NCBI GenBank assembly: GCA_031270145.1
Contig: JAISYD010000251.1
Span: 1-21,122 of the forward strand
Reading direction: 5' to 3'
From: Planctomycetota bacterium
GTDB lineage: Bacteria; Planctomycetota; SZUA-567
Length of the DNA: 21,122 nt
Part shown: positions 7,723 to 16,249 of the stretch, piece by piece
Numbering within the stretch: the stretch's first letter is position 1
How the letters are laid out: the number at the start of each line of letters is the position of its first letter
Notes under the pieces: model-generated
The model's database searches: none
Told to the model about the DNA's origin: nothing
What the model saw: the letters and a program-made list of their open reading frames with translations, nothing else
Program-made: the position numbers and the translations under genes

Positions 7723-8448
7723 TCAGCCGATCAGCCTGTCCCGGGCCCAATCGGCGCCGGCGTCCCGCCTGAGGTAGATCGGCTGGAGCCGCATGGGATC
7801 GTCCGCCTCTCCGCGCAACAGCCGCCGCCAGCCCAACCGGGCCGTGGCGGCCGGATCCACCCGGCCCTCCGCCGCCGCCGCGCCGCCCAGATCCCGGAAC
7901 AATCCGGGATAGGAGGAGAACCCGGAACCGATCAGGCGGGTCCCCTCCCCTTTGTCCAGCCGGCGGGCCAGGATGTCCCGCGCCTCCTCGGGAGTCATGG
8001 CGGCGTCGGCGGCCAGGGGCGAGGCGTCGCCGTTTTCCAACCGGTATAACCCGGCATAGACCTCGTCCCGCCGCGCATCCTGCGCCGCCATCGCCGCGAC
8101 GCCGTCTTCCTGGAGGGAGGCGGCCAAGGCGGCCAGGCTGGAAACCGCGATGAGCCGGCAGCCGGTTCCATAGGCCAGGGCCTTGGCCGCCATCACCCCG
8201 ACCCTGAGGCCGGTATAGGAGCCGGGGCCGGCCGAGACCGCCACGGCCCACAGGGAGGCCGGCGCCAGGCCGGCCCGCTCCAGGATGGCGGAAGCGGCGG
8301 GCAGGAGCTCACGGCCGTGGCGCAATCCGCCGGAAAGCCGGGCGCTGCCGATAAGTTCCCCCTCGCGGAGCAAGGCGACGCCTCCCTCGGGCGTGGAGCT
8401 TTCCAGGGCCAGGAGATGACGGGGGGCGGCGTCCTTGCGGTTTGCCAT
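7723..8448 (-). CDS. tsaB: tRNA threonylcarbamoyladenosine biosynthesis protein TsaB
   Basis: A 241-residue ASKHA-fold protein. LLALESSTPEGGVALL at 12-27 is the phosphate-1-like strand pair, and GPGSYTGLRVGVMAAKALAYG from residue 74 is the TsaB hallmark. The C-terminal LQPIYLRR is also typical. Known role: inactive partner and scaffold of TsaD in the TsaBDE complex that transfers the threonylcarbamoyl group to A37 of ANN-decoding tRNAs. Length is usual. Its ATG overlaps the TGA of the upstream TPR-like gene by one base (TGATG), so translation is coupled to it. It converges on the YTV-like gene. tsaD, tsaE and rimI, often nearby in other genomes, are not in this window. Confidence 0.95.
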   Translation of the reverse strand: MANRKDAAPRHLLALESSTPEGGVALLREGELIGSARLSGGLRHGRELLPAASAILERAGLAPASLWAVAVSAGPGSYTGLRVGVMAAKALAYGTGCRLIAVSSLAALAASLQEDGVAAMAAQDARRDEVYAGLYRLENGDASPLAADAAMTPEEARDILARRLDKGEGTRLIGSGFSSYPGLFRDLGGAAAAEGRVDPAATARLGWRRLLRGEADDPMRLQPIYLRRDAGADWARDRLIG

Positions 8449-9692
8449 CAGCCGGCTTTCAGCTCCGGCGGAGGTTCCGGGCCTTCGGGCATGCGGCTTA
8501 CAAACCTCCCCTGCTCGAAGGAGTAAGTCTGTCCCAGCAGTTTCAGGGGCGGCTCGGGGATTTTATCGATGTAACGTTTTTCCGCCAGCGCTTCCAGACT
8601 GGGAGGCGTCTTTTCCAATCCATGATCGCGGTTCCAGGCGATATTCGCGCTTTGCAGCAAATCAAGCTGCTGTTGGGTCTCCATGGCGGCCAGCCGCGAA
8701 CTGCGGAAGCTGCCGTCCGGCAGGGCCAGCCAGACGTCCGGCCCGTCCTCGTTGTCGAGCGGCGTGATCGGCAAGCCGGGAATCAGGCCGGCCCGCCGCA
8801 AATCCTCCGGCGACCCGGGGGTGGCGCCCCGGTTCTCCAGGTATTTTTTCCCTCTCGACGACAAATCGGCCTCGATGGCGCGGGTCAGGCGTATGTCCTG
8901 GATGTATTCCTCCGCCTCGGCGATGCGCTCCTCCATGTCCTTTTGGACATCCTTGTCGCCGCGCCTTTCGGCCTGTTCATGAAACTCCCGCCAAACTGCG
9001 AGGACGGCGAGCATGGAGTCCTCGACTTTGCCGCCTCCCTCGTAAACCCGGATGAAGCCGGCCGCGGCCTCGCGCACATAGTCCGGAACGCCTGGCGAGG
9101 CGGCGGCCCGGCGATATTCCAGCATCGCCTGCCGCCTGGCCTCCAGCGCCCCGTCGATATCGCCCTCCCGGCGGCGACGGGTCTGGACATTGACCTCATA
9201 AATATTGGCGAGGAGGGTGTGGTAAAGCCATCTCGGGTCGGGGACGATGGGGCGGCCCCTGGTTTCCTCGTCCTTGACGATCCCGACCCCCTTGTCAAGA
9301 AGCCGGCAGGCCTCGAGACTGTTCGCGAGGGAAGGGGTGGAACTAAGCAGCATGGAGCCAATCTGGAAAGCCCGGGTGAAACGGGGACTGAGATCGGTGA
9401 TGACGTCGAAAAGAGGGTGAACGTATGCCCTCCGGGCCGTTTTGTCCGTCTTGGCCCGGAAGGACTCGGCGTAATAGATGAGGCTTTTGATGAACAGGGC
9501 GTCGGCCAGGGGGGCGTTGAAGCCGCAGGCGATGATTTTCAGGGCGTCGCCCCGGGGAAGATAGGACATTTCGCGGAAGTCGTCCCGGAACGGTTCGGTT
9601 ATGGCGTCAAGCGCCAATCTGGCCTGCCCGGTCAGAAACACGGAAGCGATAAACAGCGCCGCGGCGACGAGCCAACCCTTTTTACCCAGCAA
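8448..9692 (-). CDS. Membrane-anchored TPR-like protein of unknown function, TTG start
   Basis: A 414-residue protein with one N-terminal membrane segment (about 7-20) after GKK, so probably anchored and facing the periplasm. Residues 60-240 are helical and TPR-like, including PLFDVITDLSPRFTRAFQIG (93-112) and a following pair around WLYHTLLANIYEV. The C-terminal third holds two copies of a motif of the form P-x-SLExL..GxIxxIP..P...Y.....G.F.S, at about 290-332 (SPEDLRRAGLIPGLPITPL) and 361-399 (PPSLEALAEKRYIDKIPEPP). I do not recognise a function. Start: TTG at 9690-9692 follows GGAAAGGGG by six bases and sits at the membrane segment. The frame upstream runs into the permease gene and reads as a shadow. 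A good promoter lies 40 bases upstream. It is the first gene of a unit with tsaB. Confidence 0.78.
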   Translation of the reverse strand: MLGKKGWLVAAALFIASVFLTGQARLALDAITEPFRDDFREMSYLPRGDALKIIACGFNAPLADALFIKSLIYYAESFRAKTDKTARRAYVHPLFDVITDLSPRFTRAFQIGSMLLSSTPSLANSLEACRLLDKGVGIVKDEETRGRPIVPDPRWLYHTLLANIYEVNVQTRRRREGDIDGALEARRQAMLEYRRAAASPGVPDYVREAAAGFIRVYEGGGKVEDSMLAVLAVWREFHEQAERRGDKDVQKDMEERIAEAEEYIQDIRLTRAIEADLSSRGKKYLENRGATPGSPEDLRRAGLIPGLPITPLDNEDGPDVWLALPDGSFRSSRLAAMETQQQLDLLQSANIAWNRDHGLEKTPPSLEALAEKRYIDKIPEPPLKLLGQTYSFEQGRFVSRMPEGPEPPPELKAG

Positions 9693-9734
9693 TGCCGGCC
9701 CCTTTCCCAAGGGCGTCTTGCCCCGGTACCCGAC

Positions 9735-9763
9735 AGGATAACCTTGTCCGGGGCAAATGTCAA
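9735..9763 (-). promoter_or_regulatory. Sigma-70-like promoter of the TPR-like/tsaB unit
   Basis: On the minus strand a perfect TTGACA (9758-9763) is followed after 17 bases by TATCCT (9735-9740). Transcription would start near 9728, about 36 bases before the TTG start at 9692. It separates this unit from the ABC importer operon upstream. Confidence 0.6.
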
Positions 9764-9808
9764 CAGCCGCCCCGCCGGCGGAAAAACGGTAGCGCGCACG
9801 GCCCCGCC

Positions 9809-10669
9809 TCAGCCCTTGACCGCTCCCTGAGTCAGCCCGCCGACCAGCCGCCGCTGGACAATCAGGAAGAGAACGGTGGCGGGCAACGAGCCGATGAAGC
9901 CACCGGCGGTGAGCAGGCCCCACTCGATTTCGTATTCGCCGATCAACGACTGGATGGCCGTGGTGATGGTCTTGAACTGCCCGCCGGCCAGCGTGGCGGC
10001 GTACAGGTATTCGTTCCACGAGGTGATGAAAAGGTAAATGCCGGTGGCGACCAGTCCGGGGACGCAAAGGGGCAGGATGATCCGGATCAACGTGCCCGGG
10101 CGGGTGCAGCCGTCCATGAGGGCGGCCTCGTCCAATTCCATCGGGATCGCGTTCATGTAGCCGGTCATCATCCAGGTGGAAAAGGGGATGGCGAAGGTGG
10201 AGTGGGCGATGATGACGGCGTAGCAACTGTCGATAAGCCCGACCTGGCGCATCAGGATGAACAAAGGTATGAGCAGAAGGACGATGGGGAACATGTTCAC
10301 GACCAGGAACTGCTTCATGAGGAAGCGGCGGCCGAAAAAGCGGAAGCGGGAAAAGGCGTAGGCGGCGGTCACGGACAGGGTCAGGCCGATCGCCATCGAC
10401 CCGGCGGCCACCACAAGGCTGTTGGCCATGTTGGTGAAAAATTCCACCCGGGTGAACAGCTTTATGTAGTGGTCGAGGGTGGGCGAACCGACAAACACCC
10501 GCATGCGGCTGATTTCCACGCTTGGGGTGATCGAGGTCAGGAACATCCAGGCATAGGGCGCCACGGCGAAAAAGACGATCAGCAGCAAGGGCAGGTGCAA
10601 GGTGAGAAAGCGAATCGCGGGACTCCGGACCTCGCCCGGTTTTCCGGCGGCGCGCGGGAGGCGGTTCAT
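9809..10669 (-). CDS. Carbohydrate ABC transporter permease, MalG/UgpE-type
   Basis: A 286-residue inner-membrane protein with about six membrane helices. The first is at about 22-44 and the last before the C-terminal RRLVGGLTQGAVKG ending, typical of the MalG-like subunit. The EAA loop that contacts the ATPase is at 181-201 (EAALMDGCTR...RIILPL), with the conserved Gly and I-x-LP. It pairs with the MalF-type permease, with which it overlaps by four bases (ATGA). Sugar specificity cannot be read from the sequence. It is the last gene of the importer operon; no obvious terminator stands between it and the next unit. Confidence 0.94.
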   Translation of the reverse strand: MNRLPRAAGKPGEVRSPAIRFLTLHLPLLLIVFFAVAPYAWMFLTSITPSVEISRMRVFVGSPTLDHYIKLFTRVEFFTNMANSLVVAAGSMAIGLTLSVTAAYAFSRFRFFGRRFLMKQFLVVNMFPIVLLLIPLFILMRQVGLIDSCYAVIIAHSTFAIPFSTWMMTGYMNAIPMELDEAALMDGCTRPGTLIRIILPLCVPGLVATGIYLFITSWNEYLYAATLAGGQFKTITTAIQSLIGEYEIEWGLLTAGGFIGSLPATVLFLIVQRRLVGGLTQGAVKG

Positions 10670-11589
10670 TCCATGATCCCTCCCGATTCGTCGGCCCGGC
10701 GCAGATACATGACGACCAGGGTCAGAAGCATCAGGGTGAAAAGAACGGCGATGGCCGAGGCGGAACCGAAGCGCAAGGCTTTGCGCGACAGGGCGTAGGC
10801 ATAAAGCGGCAGGGTGTGGGAAGCGGTGCCGGGGCCGCCCTCGGTCATGACGTAGATGACGTCCACCGAGTTGGCCACCCAGATCAGGCGGAGCAACACC
10901 GCGGTGACCAGGACGCTTTTAAGCCCGGGCAGGGTGACGTGGCGGAACCTTCCCCAGGCGCCGGCGCCGTCGACCTCCACCGCCTCGTAAAGCTCCTTGG
11001 GGATGGATTGGAGCCCGGCCAGGAGCATCACCGCGAAAAAGGGGAAGCCCTGCCAGATCAGGACCATGATGATGGAATAAAGGGCGGTGCCGCTGGTGGC
11101 GAGCCAGGGCACGCCGGCCTCGACGATTTTCAGCCGCAGCAGGAATTCGTTCAGCGCCCCGTAGTTGGCGTCGTAAATCCAGCGCCACATCAGGGCGATG
11201 ACCACGCTCGGCAGCGCCCAGGGAATGATGATCAGCATCCGCGCCAGCCAGCGCCAGGCGAACTTTCGGTTCAGGAGGAGCGCGGTGGCCAGCCCCAGCA
11301 GCAGTTGCGCCGGGACGGTCAGGCCGATCCAGAGGAGCGTCTGTTTCAGGGAAGTCCAGAACAGGTCGCTCTTGAGGGCGGCCAGGTAATTGTCCAGCCA
11401 GATGAATTTGCTGGCCGACGGCTTCCATACCACGTAATCGTGGAAACTCATGCCCATGGCGGTGAGCATGGGATAGAAAATCACGGCCAGCGTGGCGAGC
11501 ACCGCCGGCGAGACCAAGACGAAGGGCAAGGCGTCGAAGCCTCGCCGCCGCCGCGACTCGGTTGGAGCTGTTCGTCCGGTAGCAGGCAT
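10666..11589 (-). CDS. Carbohydrate ABC transporter permease, MalF/UgpA-type
   Basis: A 307-residue inner-membrane permease. It has six membrane helices after a short basic cytosolic tail (ESRRRRGFDALPFVLVSPAV), and an EAA loop at 202-222 (EAVEVDGAGAWGRFRHVTLP). MTEGGPGTASHTLPLYAYALS near residue 252 is the conserved family segment before the last helices. It lies two bases after the binding-protein gene and overlaps the next permease by four bases, so all three are one transcript. It forms the heterodimeric channel with the 9809-10669 product. No ATPase gene accompanies it. Confidence 0.94.
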   Translation of the reverse strand: MPATGRTAPTESRRRRGFDALPFVLVSPAVLATLAVIFYPMLTAMGMSFHDYVVWKPSASKFIWLDNYLAALKSDLFWTSLKQTLLWIGLTVPAQLLLGLATALLLNRKFAWRWLARMLIIIPWALPSVVIALMWRWIYDANYGALNEFLLRLKIVEAGVPWLATSGTALYSIIMVLIWQGFPFFAVMLLAGLQSIPKELYEAVEVDGAGAWGRFRHVTLPGLKSVLVTAVLLRLIWVANSVDVIYVMTEGGPGTASHTLPLYAYALSRKALRFGSASAIAVLFTLMLLTLVVMYLRRADESGGIME

Positions 11590-11591
11590 GG

Positions 11592-12821
11592 CTACTGGTT
11601 GAACAGCTCGTCAAAGGCCTTCAGCATGTCGTCGGGGGGTATCTCCCCCAGCATGGCGCGCTGCATCTGCATGGGCCAAACGTTGTTGATGAACTCCTGG
11701 GTGGCCGGCGTCAGGGGCAGGGAATAGGCGAAGGGCAACGATTCGATGGTGGCGTCGATGAAGCGCTTGTAGCGCTCGGGAACCGGCGCCCGGGAGCCGG
11801 ATTTGGTGACCGGGAGCTGGGCCGAGCCGTCGGTCCACATCTTGTTGTATTCGCCGGTGGCGAGGAATGATATCCACTTCCAAGCCGCCTCCTTGTTTTT
11901 CGAGGCCGAAAAGACGGCGTTTTCCTCGTCGCCGAAGTTGGTCCAGCCCTCGCCGTTCTTGCCGCAGAGCGGCACCTTGACGGCGCTGGCCTTGTCGCCC
12001 AGCGCATCCACCACCTGGGGCATGGAGCCGATGTGGTTGATGGTCATGGCGGTGAGACCGGCGCGGAAGGCGCCCATAATTTCGATGAAGGCGTCGTTCG
12101 GGGCCGAAGGCGGCATCACCTTGTGCACCCGGAACATGTCGACGACGAATTTATTGGCGTCGATGGTCCAGGGATCCCGCAATTGGGCGGAGGTCATTTC
12201 CTTGGCGTTGGGCAGCGTGAAAACCCCCCAGTGCTCCTGACCCGCCCGGCCGCCGCGGTAGCCGAAGCCATATAGGTCGATGCGCCCGTCGCCGTCGGTG
12301 TCGCGGGTCAGGGCCTTGGCGGCGGCGAGGAACTCATCCCGGTTGGTGGGAATCTTGACGTCGTACTTCTCGAAAAGATCCTTCCTGATGTAGAGATAGG
12401 AGACGATGTAGTGCAGGGGCAGCAGGTAGGTCTTGCCGTCGGCATGAACCATTTTCGGCCAGAGATCGTCCAGGATGTCGTCCTTGGCGGGCCATTTGGC
12501 TATGTAGGGATCAAGCGGTTCCAGCGCCTCCATGGCGACCAGTTGCGGCATGGCCATGAGCTTCACCTCGCCGGCGTCCGGGGCGTTGCCGCCGATTATC
12601 GAGGTGTAAAGGCTGTCGTAGTAGTTGTTCCAGGGAATGAGCTCGGCCTGGATTTTGATGTCGGGATTCTTCTCCTCGAACACCTTGATGATGCCCTCCA
12701 GGTACTTGTTGTCGGGGTTGTCAAGATGATACCAATAGCGGACGGTGGTCTGTCCGCCCCAAACGGCTGAAGCGGCCAGCAGGAAACAAAAAAACAGCGG
12801 GGCAACGGGGCGTTTTTTCAT
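11592..12821 (-). CDS. Carbohydrate ABC transporter substrate-binding protein
   Basis: A 409-residue extracytoplasmic solute-binding protein (family 1, MalE/UgpB type). A signal peptide (MKKRPVAPLFF..., hydrophobic to about 20, cleavage near W-G-G) lacks a lipobox Cys, so the protein is probably soluble in the periplasm. Family features: the opening strand VRYWYHLDNPD, VFEEKNPDIKIQAELIPWNNYYD, a DTDGDGRIDLYGFGYRG segment typical of sugar binders, and the C-terminal WPMQMQRAMLGEIPPDDML helix region. Start: ATG 12819-12821 lies six bases after AGAAGGAG. A TTG six codons upstream is rejected because it precedes the ribosome site. It is first in the operon, driven by the promoter at 12939-12967. 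The ligand is not predictable from the sequence alone. Confidence 0.94.
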   Translation of the reverse strand: MKKRPVAPLFFCFLLAASAVWGGQTTVRYWYHLDNPDNKYLEGIIKVFEEKNPDIKIQAELIPWNNYYDSLYTSIIGGNAPDAGEVKLMAMPQLVAMEALEPLDPYIAKWPAKDDILDDLWPKMVHADGKTYLLPLHYIVSYLYIRKDLFEKYDVKIPTNRDEFLAAAKALTRDTDGDGRIDLYGFGYRGGRAGQEHWGVFTLPNAKEMTSAQLRDPWTIDANKFVVDMFRVHKVMPPSAPNDAFIEIMGAFRAGLTAMTINHIGSMPQVVDALGDKASAVKVPLCGKNGEGWTNFGDEENAVFSASKNKEAAWKWISFLATGEYNKMWTDGSAQLPVTKSGSRAPVPERYKRFIDATIESLPFAYSLPLTPATQEFINNVWPMQMQRAMLGEIPPDDMLKAFDELFNQ

Positions 12822-12938
12822 AGCTGTCTCCTTCTGCAAAAAAAGACTTGGATGCGCTGAAATCGCGGCTGCCCGACCGGAGCGGCGTCTGACCGGATCT
12901 GGCCGTGCGGACAGAAACGAAACCCTGAGAATAAGCGA

Positions 12939-12967
12939 TTTTTACGCGAAACCCCATGCCTTGTCAA
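12939..12967 (-). promoter_or_regulatory. Promoter of the ABC importer operon
   Basis: A perfect -35 TTGACA (12962-12967, minus strand), a 17-base spacer and TAAAAA (12939-12944, 4/6). Transcription would start near 12932, leaving a leader of about 110 bases before the binding-protein ATG. That leader is long enough for regulation but shows no recognised riboswitch. Confidence 0.6.
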
Positions 12968-13062
12968 CAAAAAAATCTCTCCGCCCGGCCGGTTTTCCTC
13001 CTCCCGACCGCGCCTGGCCGCCGCTTCTCCGGAGCCGGAACGCGATATTCGCCAATCCGCGC

Positions 13063-13091
13063 TTGAAAAAAAAACCGCTTTGCGTTATCCT
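13063..13091 (+). promoter_or_regulatory. Putative promoter of the histidine kinase
   Basis: TTGAAA (13063-13068), a 17-base spacer beginning with an A run, and TATCCT (13086-13091). The -10 is identical to that before the TPR-like gene (9735-9740). The start site would be near 13098, about 47 bases before the ATG at 13145. Confidence 0.45.
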
Positions 13092-13144
13092 TCCATCGTG
13101 TCGGGGGCAGGCGGTTGTTTTGGCTCGGGATGGCGGAGCGGCTA

Positions 13145-14809
13145 ATGAGCGGCGAAGACGAAACAGGCATCGGCGACATCCCTTCCGCCCGCGGGCCGAC
13201 CGGAATTTTGGGCCGCCAACGGATGAATCCCATGCTGGCGGATCCGGTCACGGCCATGAGGCATTTCGTCAACTTCCAGCGCCAGGCGCTGGCGCTCAAG
13301 AAATCCACCTCCATCGACAACGCCTTCGACGCCATGGAGACGCTGATCATCAAGGTGGTCGACTTCTCCTACGTCAGCCTCCAATACCGCGACGCCGAGG
13401 GGAATTTCTCCCCCCTCCGCCAGATCTGCCCGGCCAGCCTCCCCATCGACGTCTCCCTGATGCAATGGGTGATGAACTCGCAGGAGGTGTCGGCGGTGCC
13501 GGTCGAATATTCGCTGGATGGCGAGTACCTGCGCTCGCTTATCGCCCTCCCCTTCGGCCGGCACCACCTGATGCTGCTCTGGCGGGAACAGGACACCGAC
13601 GCCCTGACCCAGGAGCAGGAGGTGCTCCTCTCCATCCTGTCGCGGGAAATGGCGGCGGTGCTGGATACCCACCACTACCGCCTGCGTCTGGAAAAGGCCC
13701 ACGCGGCCATGGCCGACATCGTGGCGTCCATCCCCATCGGGTTGCTGTCGCTCGATCACAACAACGTCGTCCAGATGATCAACCCCCCCGCCGAAAACAC
13801 CCTGCGCCTCGGCCGCGACCGCGTCATCGGGATCGACTACCACTTCTGCCTGCCCTCCGAGTTGGCCGAGCTTATCGACAAGCTGTCGGGGGGCGACGGC
13901 GCCGAGGAGGCGGAACTCGTTCTTCCGGCCCCGGCGGGGAACGGGCCGGACGGCGGCGGAGCGGAGCCCAGGCGGGAAGGCCAGATAATCGGCGTCTCCG
14001 TCTCCCCCATGTGCAACGACGAAAGCGGCGGGCAAAACGGCAGGATCGTCATCTGCCGCGATTTGCGCCTTTCCCGGGAGGTGAAGAAGTTGCGCGAGCT
14101 CGACGCCATGAAGGACGACTTCCTGTCCCTAATCACCCACGAGTTGCGCACCCCGCTCACCTCCATCATGGCCTATTCCGAAACGCTGATGCTGGACGAA
14201 AGCCAGGGCGTGCCCGGCGACTGGCGCGAATACATCGGCATCATCAACAGCGAGGGCAAGCGCCTCTGCCAACTGATCGACAACGCCCTGGATCTCACCC
14301 GCATGCGGGGCGAAAAGATGCGCTTCGAATTCACCCGCCAGGACCCGAACGAGCTCATCGGCGCGGTGATCATGTCGTTCAGCCACGCTATGGAGGAAAA
14401 GGGCCTGGAGCTGGAAATGGATCTCGCCGACGACATCGGCGAATGTTCCCTGATCGAGGATCGCTTCGCCCAGGTGGTGACGAACCTGGTCTCGAACGCC
14501 GTCAAGTTCACCGCTCCCGGCGGCAAGATAACCATCGCCACCCGCAAGGCCGATCCCCTGCCCGGTTCCGCCGTCCCCAGCCTGCTCCTGTCGGTACGCG
14601 ACAGCGGCTGCGGCATCTCGCCCGAAAACATGAACCGGATTTTCGCCGATTTCGAGATATTGGAGAAGGTGAAGCACCATACCGCCGGCACCGGCCTCAG
14701 CCTCGCCATTTGCCGACAGATAATCGAAAATGGGCACCACGGAAAAATATGGTTGGAAAGCGAGCCCGACCGGGGCAGCGTGTTCTACGTGCAGGTTCCC
14801 CTCGAGTGA
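13145..14809 (+). CDS. Soluble GAF-PAS sensor histidine kinase
   Basis: A 554-residue kinase with no membrane segment or signal peptide, so a cytosolic sensor. Order: a GAF-like domain (about 55-175), a linker helix, a PAS-like domain (about 185-310, starting ADIVASIPIGLLSLD), HisKA with phospho-acceptor H332 (SLITHELRTPLTS), and HATPase with N-box N447/N451, G1 box D486-x-G-x-G and a G2 box at 514-520 (AGTGLSLA). The second Gly of the usual G-x-G-x-G in G2 is Ser519, which other kinases tolerate. Start: ATG 13145 follows GGAG (13135-13138) by six bases; TTG 13115 and ATG 13130 are in frame but without a ribosome site. No response regulator lies beside it, so its partner is elsewhere. Being divergent from the importer hints at, but does not show, control of sugar uptake. 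Confidence 0.92.
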   Translation: MSGEDETGIGDIPSARGPTGILGRQRMNPMLADPVTAMRHFVNFQRQALALKKSTSIDNAFDAMETLIIKVVDFSYVSLQYRDAEGNFSPLRQICPASLPIDVSLMQWVMNSQEVSAVPVEYSLDGEYLRSLIALPFGRHHLMLLWREQDTDALTQEQEVLLSILSREMAAVLDTHHYRLRLEKAHAAMADIVASIPIGLLSLDHNNVVQMINPPAENTLRLGRDRVIGIDYHFCLPSELAELIDKLSGGDGAEEAELVLPAPAGNGPDGGGAEPRREGQIIGVSVSPMCNDESGGQNGRIVICRDLRLSREVKKLRELDAMKDDFLSLITHELRTPLTSIMAYSETLMLDESQGVPGDWREYIGIINSEGKRLCQLIDNALDLTRMRGEKMRFEFTRQDPNELIGAVIMSFSHAMEEKGLELEMDLADDIGECSLIEDRFAQVVTNLVSNAVKFTAPGGKITIATRKADPLPGSAVPSLLLSVRDSGCGISPENMNRIFADFEILEKVKHHTAGTGLSLAICRQIIENGHHGKIWLESEPDRGSVFYVQVPLE

Positions 14810-14872
14810 CGTTCCGGGCGCCGGGTCTTCTCCCCGGCCCGGGGCGCACCGCCGATTCCGGATGATCCGCCG

Positions 14873-16249
14873 ATGGCCAAAATGTGGAAGGGAAGATTCA
14901 GGGGCGCCACCCATCCCCTGATGGAGGCTTTCGGGCAGTCCATCTCCTTTGACCGCGAACTCGGCCGTCAAGACGTGGCCGGCAGCCTCGCCCACGCCAA
15001 GATGCTGGCGGCGGCCGGCTTATTGACGTCCGGGGAGCACCGGGCGATCCGGAAGGGCCTGGCGGCCATAGCCGACGACATGGCGGCGGGCAAATTCGTT
15101 TTCGATCCCGCCAACGAGGACATCCATATGTCGGTGGAGGCGGAGCTCACCGCCCGCATCGGCGCGCCGGCCAGGAAACTGCACACCGGCCGCTCCCGGA
15201 ACGACCAGGTGGCGACCGACCTCAGGCTCTGGACCCGGGAAAGGCAGGACGCGCTGGCGGAACGGCTGCGCCAGGTCATGCTTTCCCTCCTCGCCGTGGC
15301 GGAACGGGAACGGCGGCTGGTCATTCCGGGTTATACCCACCTCCAGCGAGCCCAGCCGGTGCTCCTCGCCCAGCATCTCCTCGCCTACGTCGAGATGTTC
15401 GACCGGGATCGCGGACGCCTGGCCGACGCCCGCCGCCGCACCAACCGTCTGCCCTTGGGGGCGGGGGCGCTGGCCGGCACCACCCTCCCCATCGACCGGG
15501 AGGCGGTCCGCCGGGAACTGGGCTTCGACGGCCTCTGCGAAAATTCCATGGACGCGGTCTCGGATCGCGATTTTGCGGTCGAGACCCTGTCCTGCCTCGC
15601 CCTGATCGCGGTCCACGCCAGCCGGCTGGCCGAGGACGTCGTCCTTTGGGCCACCTCCGAATGGGGGCTGGTGAAACTCGACGACTCCTGGTCCACCGGC
15701 AGTTCCATCATGCCGCAAAAGCGCAATCCCGATCTCCTGGAATTGGTTCGAGGCAAGACCGGCCGGGTGATCGGCGCCCTGGTGGCGCTCCTGACCATCC
15801 TCAAGGGCCTGCCGATGGCCTACAACCGGGACTTGCAGGAGGACAAGGAGCCGCTTTTCGACGCGGCGCGGACGGTCGGCTCCAGCCTTGAATGCCTCGC
15901 CGCCTTCATCCCCACCTTGAAATTCGATGAAAAGAGGGCGGCGGCGCTTTTGCGGGATGGCTTCCTCGACGCCACCGTCCTCGCCGAGTACCTGGTGGAA
16001 AAGGGCCTGCCGTTCCGCACCGCCCACGAAACGGTCGGCAACCTGGTCCGCCTGGCCGAGGACAGCGGCCGGCGCCTGCGCGAACTGACCGGCCGGGAAA
16101 TGCTCGCCGCCTCCCCCCTGCTCGACGCCGGCGTCCGCCGGCGGCTGGATCCGGCGAAGGTTCCGGCCAGTTACGCCTCGGCCGGAAGCGCCGGTCCGGC
16201 CGGCGTCCGCCGCGCCTTAGCCGCCTGGAAAAAAAAGCTGGCCAAATGA
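14873..16249 (+). CDS. argH: Argininosuccinate lyase
   Basis: A 458-residue cytosolic enzyme that splits argininosuccinate into arginine and fumarate, the last step of arginine synthesis. Family marks in order: MWKGRF (4-9), HTGRSRNDQVATD (104-116), GYTHLQRAQP (153-162) with His156, LPLGAGALAGTTLPIDRE (193-210), ENSMDAVSDRDF (223-234), and the fumarase/aspartase-superfamily signature GSSIMPQKRNPD (276-287) whose Ser is catalytic. The length is standard and no key residue is missing. It begins 64 bases after the kinase stop with only a weak ribosome site, so readthrough from the kinase is possible. The stop overlaps the dxr ATG by four bases (ATGA). No argG or other arginine gene is present. 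Confidence 0.97.
   Translation: MAKMWKGRFRGATHPLMEAFGQSISFDRELGRQDVAGSLAHAKMLAAAGLLTSGEHRAIRKGLAAIADDMAAGKFVFDPANEDIHMSVEAELTARIGAPARKLHTGRSRNDQVATDLRLWTRERQDALAERLRQVMLSLLAVAERERRLVIPGYTHLQRAQPVLLAQHLLAYVEMFDRDRGRLADARRRTNRLPLGAGALAGTTLPIDREAVRRELGFDGLCENSMDAVSDRDFAVETLSCLALIAVHASRLAEDVVLWATSEWGLVKLDDSWSTGSSIMPQKRNPDLLELVRGKTGRVIGALVALLTILKGLPMAYNRDLQEDKEPLFDAARTVGSSLECLAAFIPTLKFDEKRAAALLRDGFLDATVLAEYLVEKGLPFRTAHETVGNLVRLAEDSGRRLRELTGREMLAASPLLDAGVRRRLDPAKVPASYASAGSAGPAGVRRALAAWKKKLAK

Larger units (their letters stand above)
12822..13144. other. Divergent intergenic region between importer operon and histidine kinase
   Basis: These 323 bases hold no convincing gene. They carry a minus-strand promoter for the importer (12939-12967), an approximately 110-base importer leader, and a plus-strand promoter for the kinase (13063-13091). 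An A-rich run (13066-13074) and T/A tracts stand out in a GC-rich context. I see no clear LacI-type or other dyad operator. Confidence 0.6.

Noticed and set aside
8442..9830. Plus-strand open frame of 462 codons
   Set aside because: Antisense to the TPR-like gene, which has a promoter, ribosome site, membrane segment and coupling to tsaB.
14816..14855. GC-rich inverted repeat between histidine kinase and argH as a terminator
   Set aside because: Arms pair imperfectly and no T run follows.
12745..14865. Plus-strand open frame of 706 codons
   Set aside because: Reads across the promoter region and then out of frame through the histidine kinase; Arg/Pro/His-rich as expected of a high-GC shadow.
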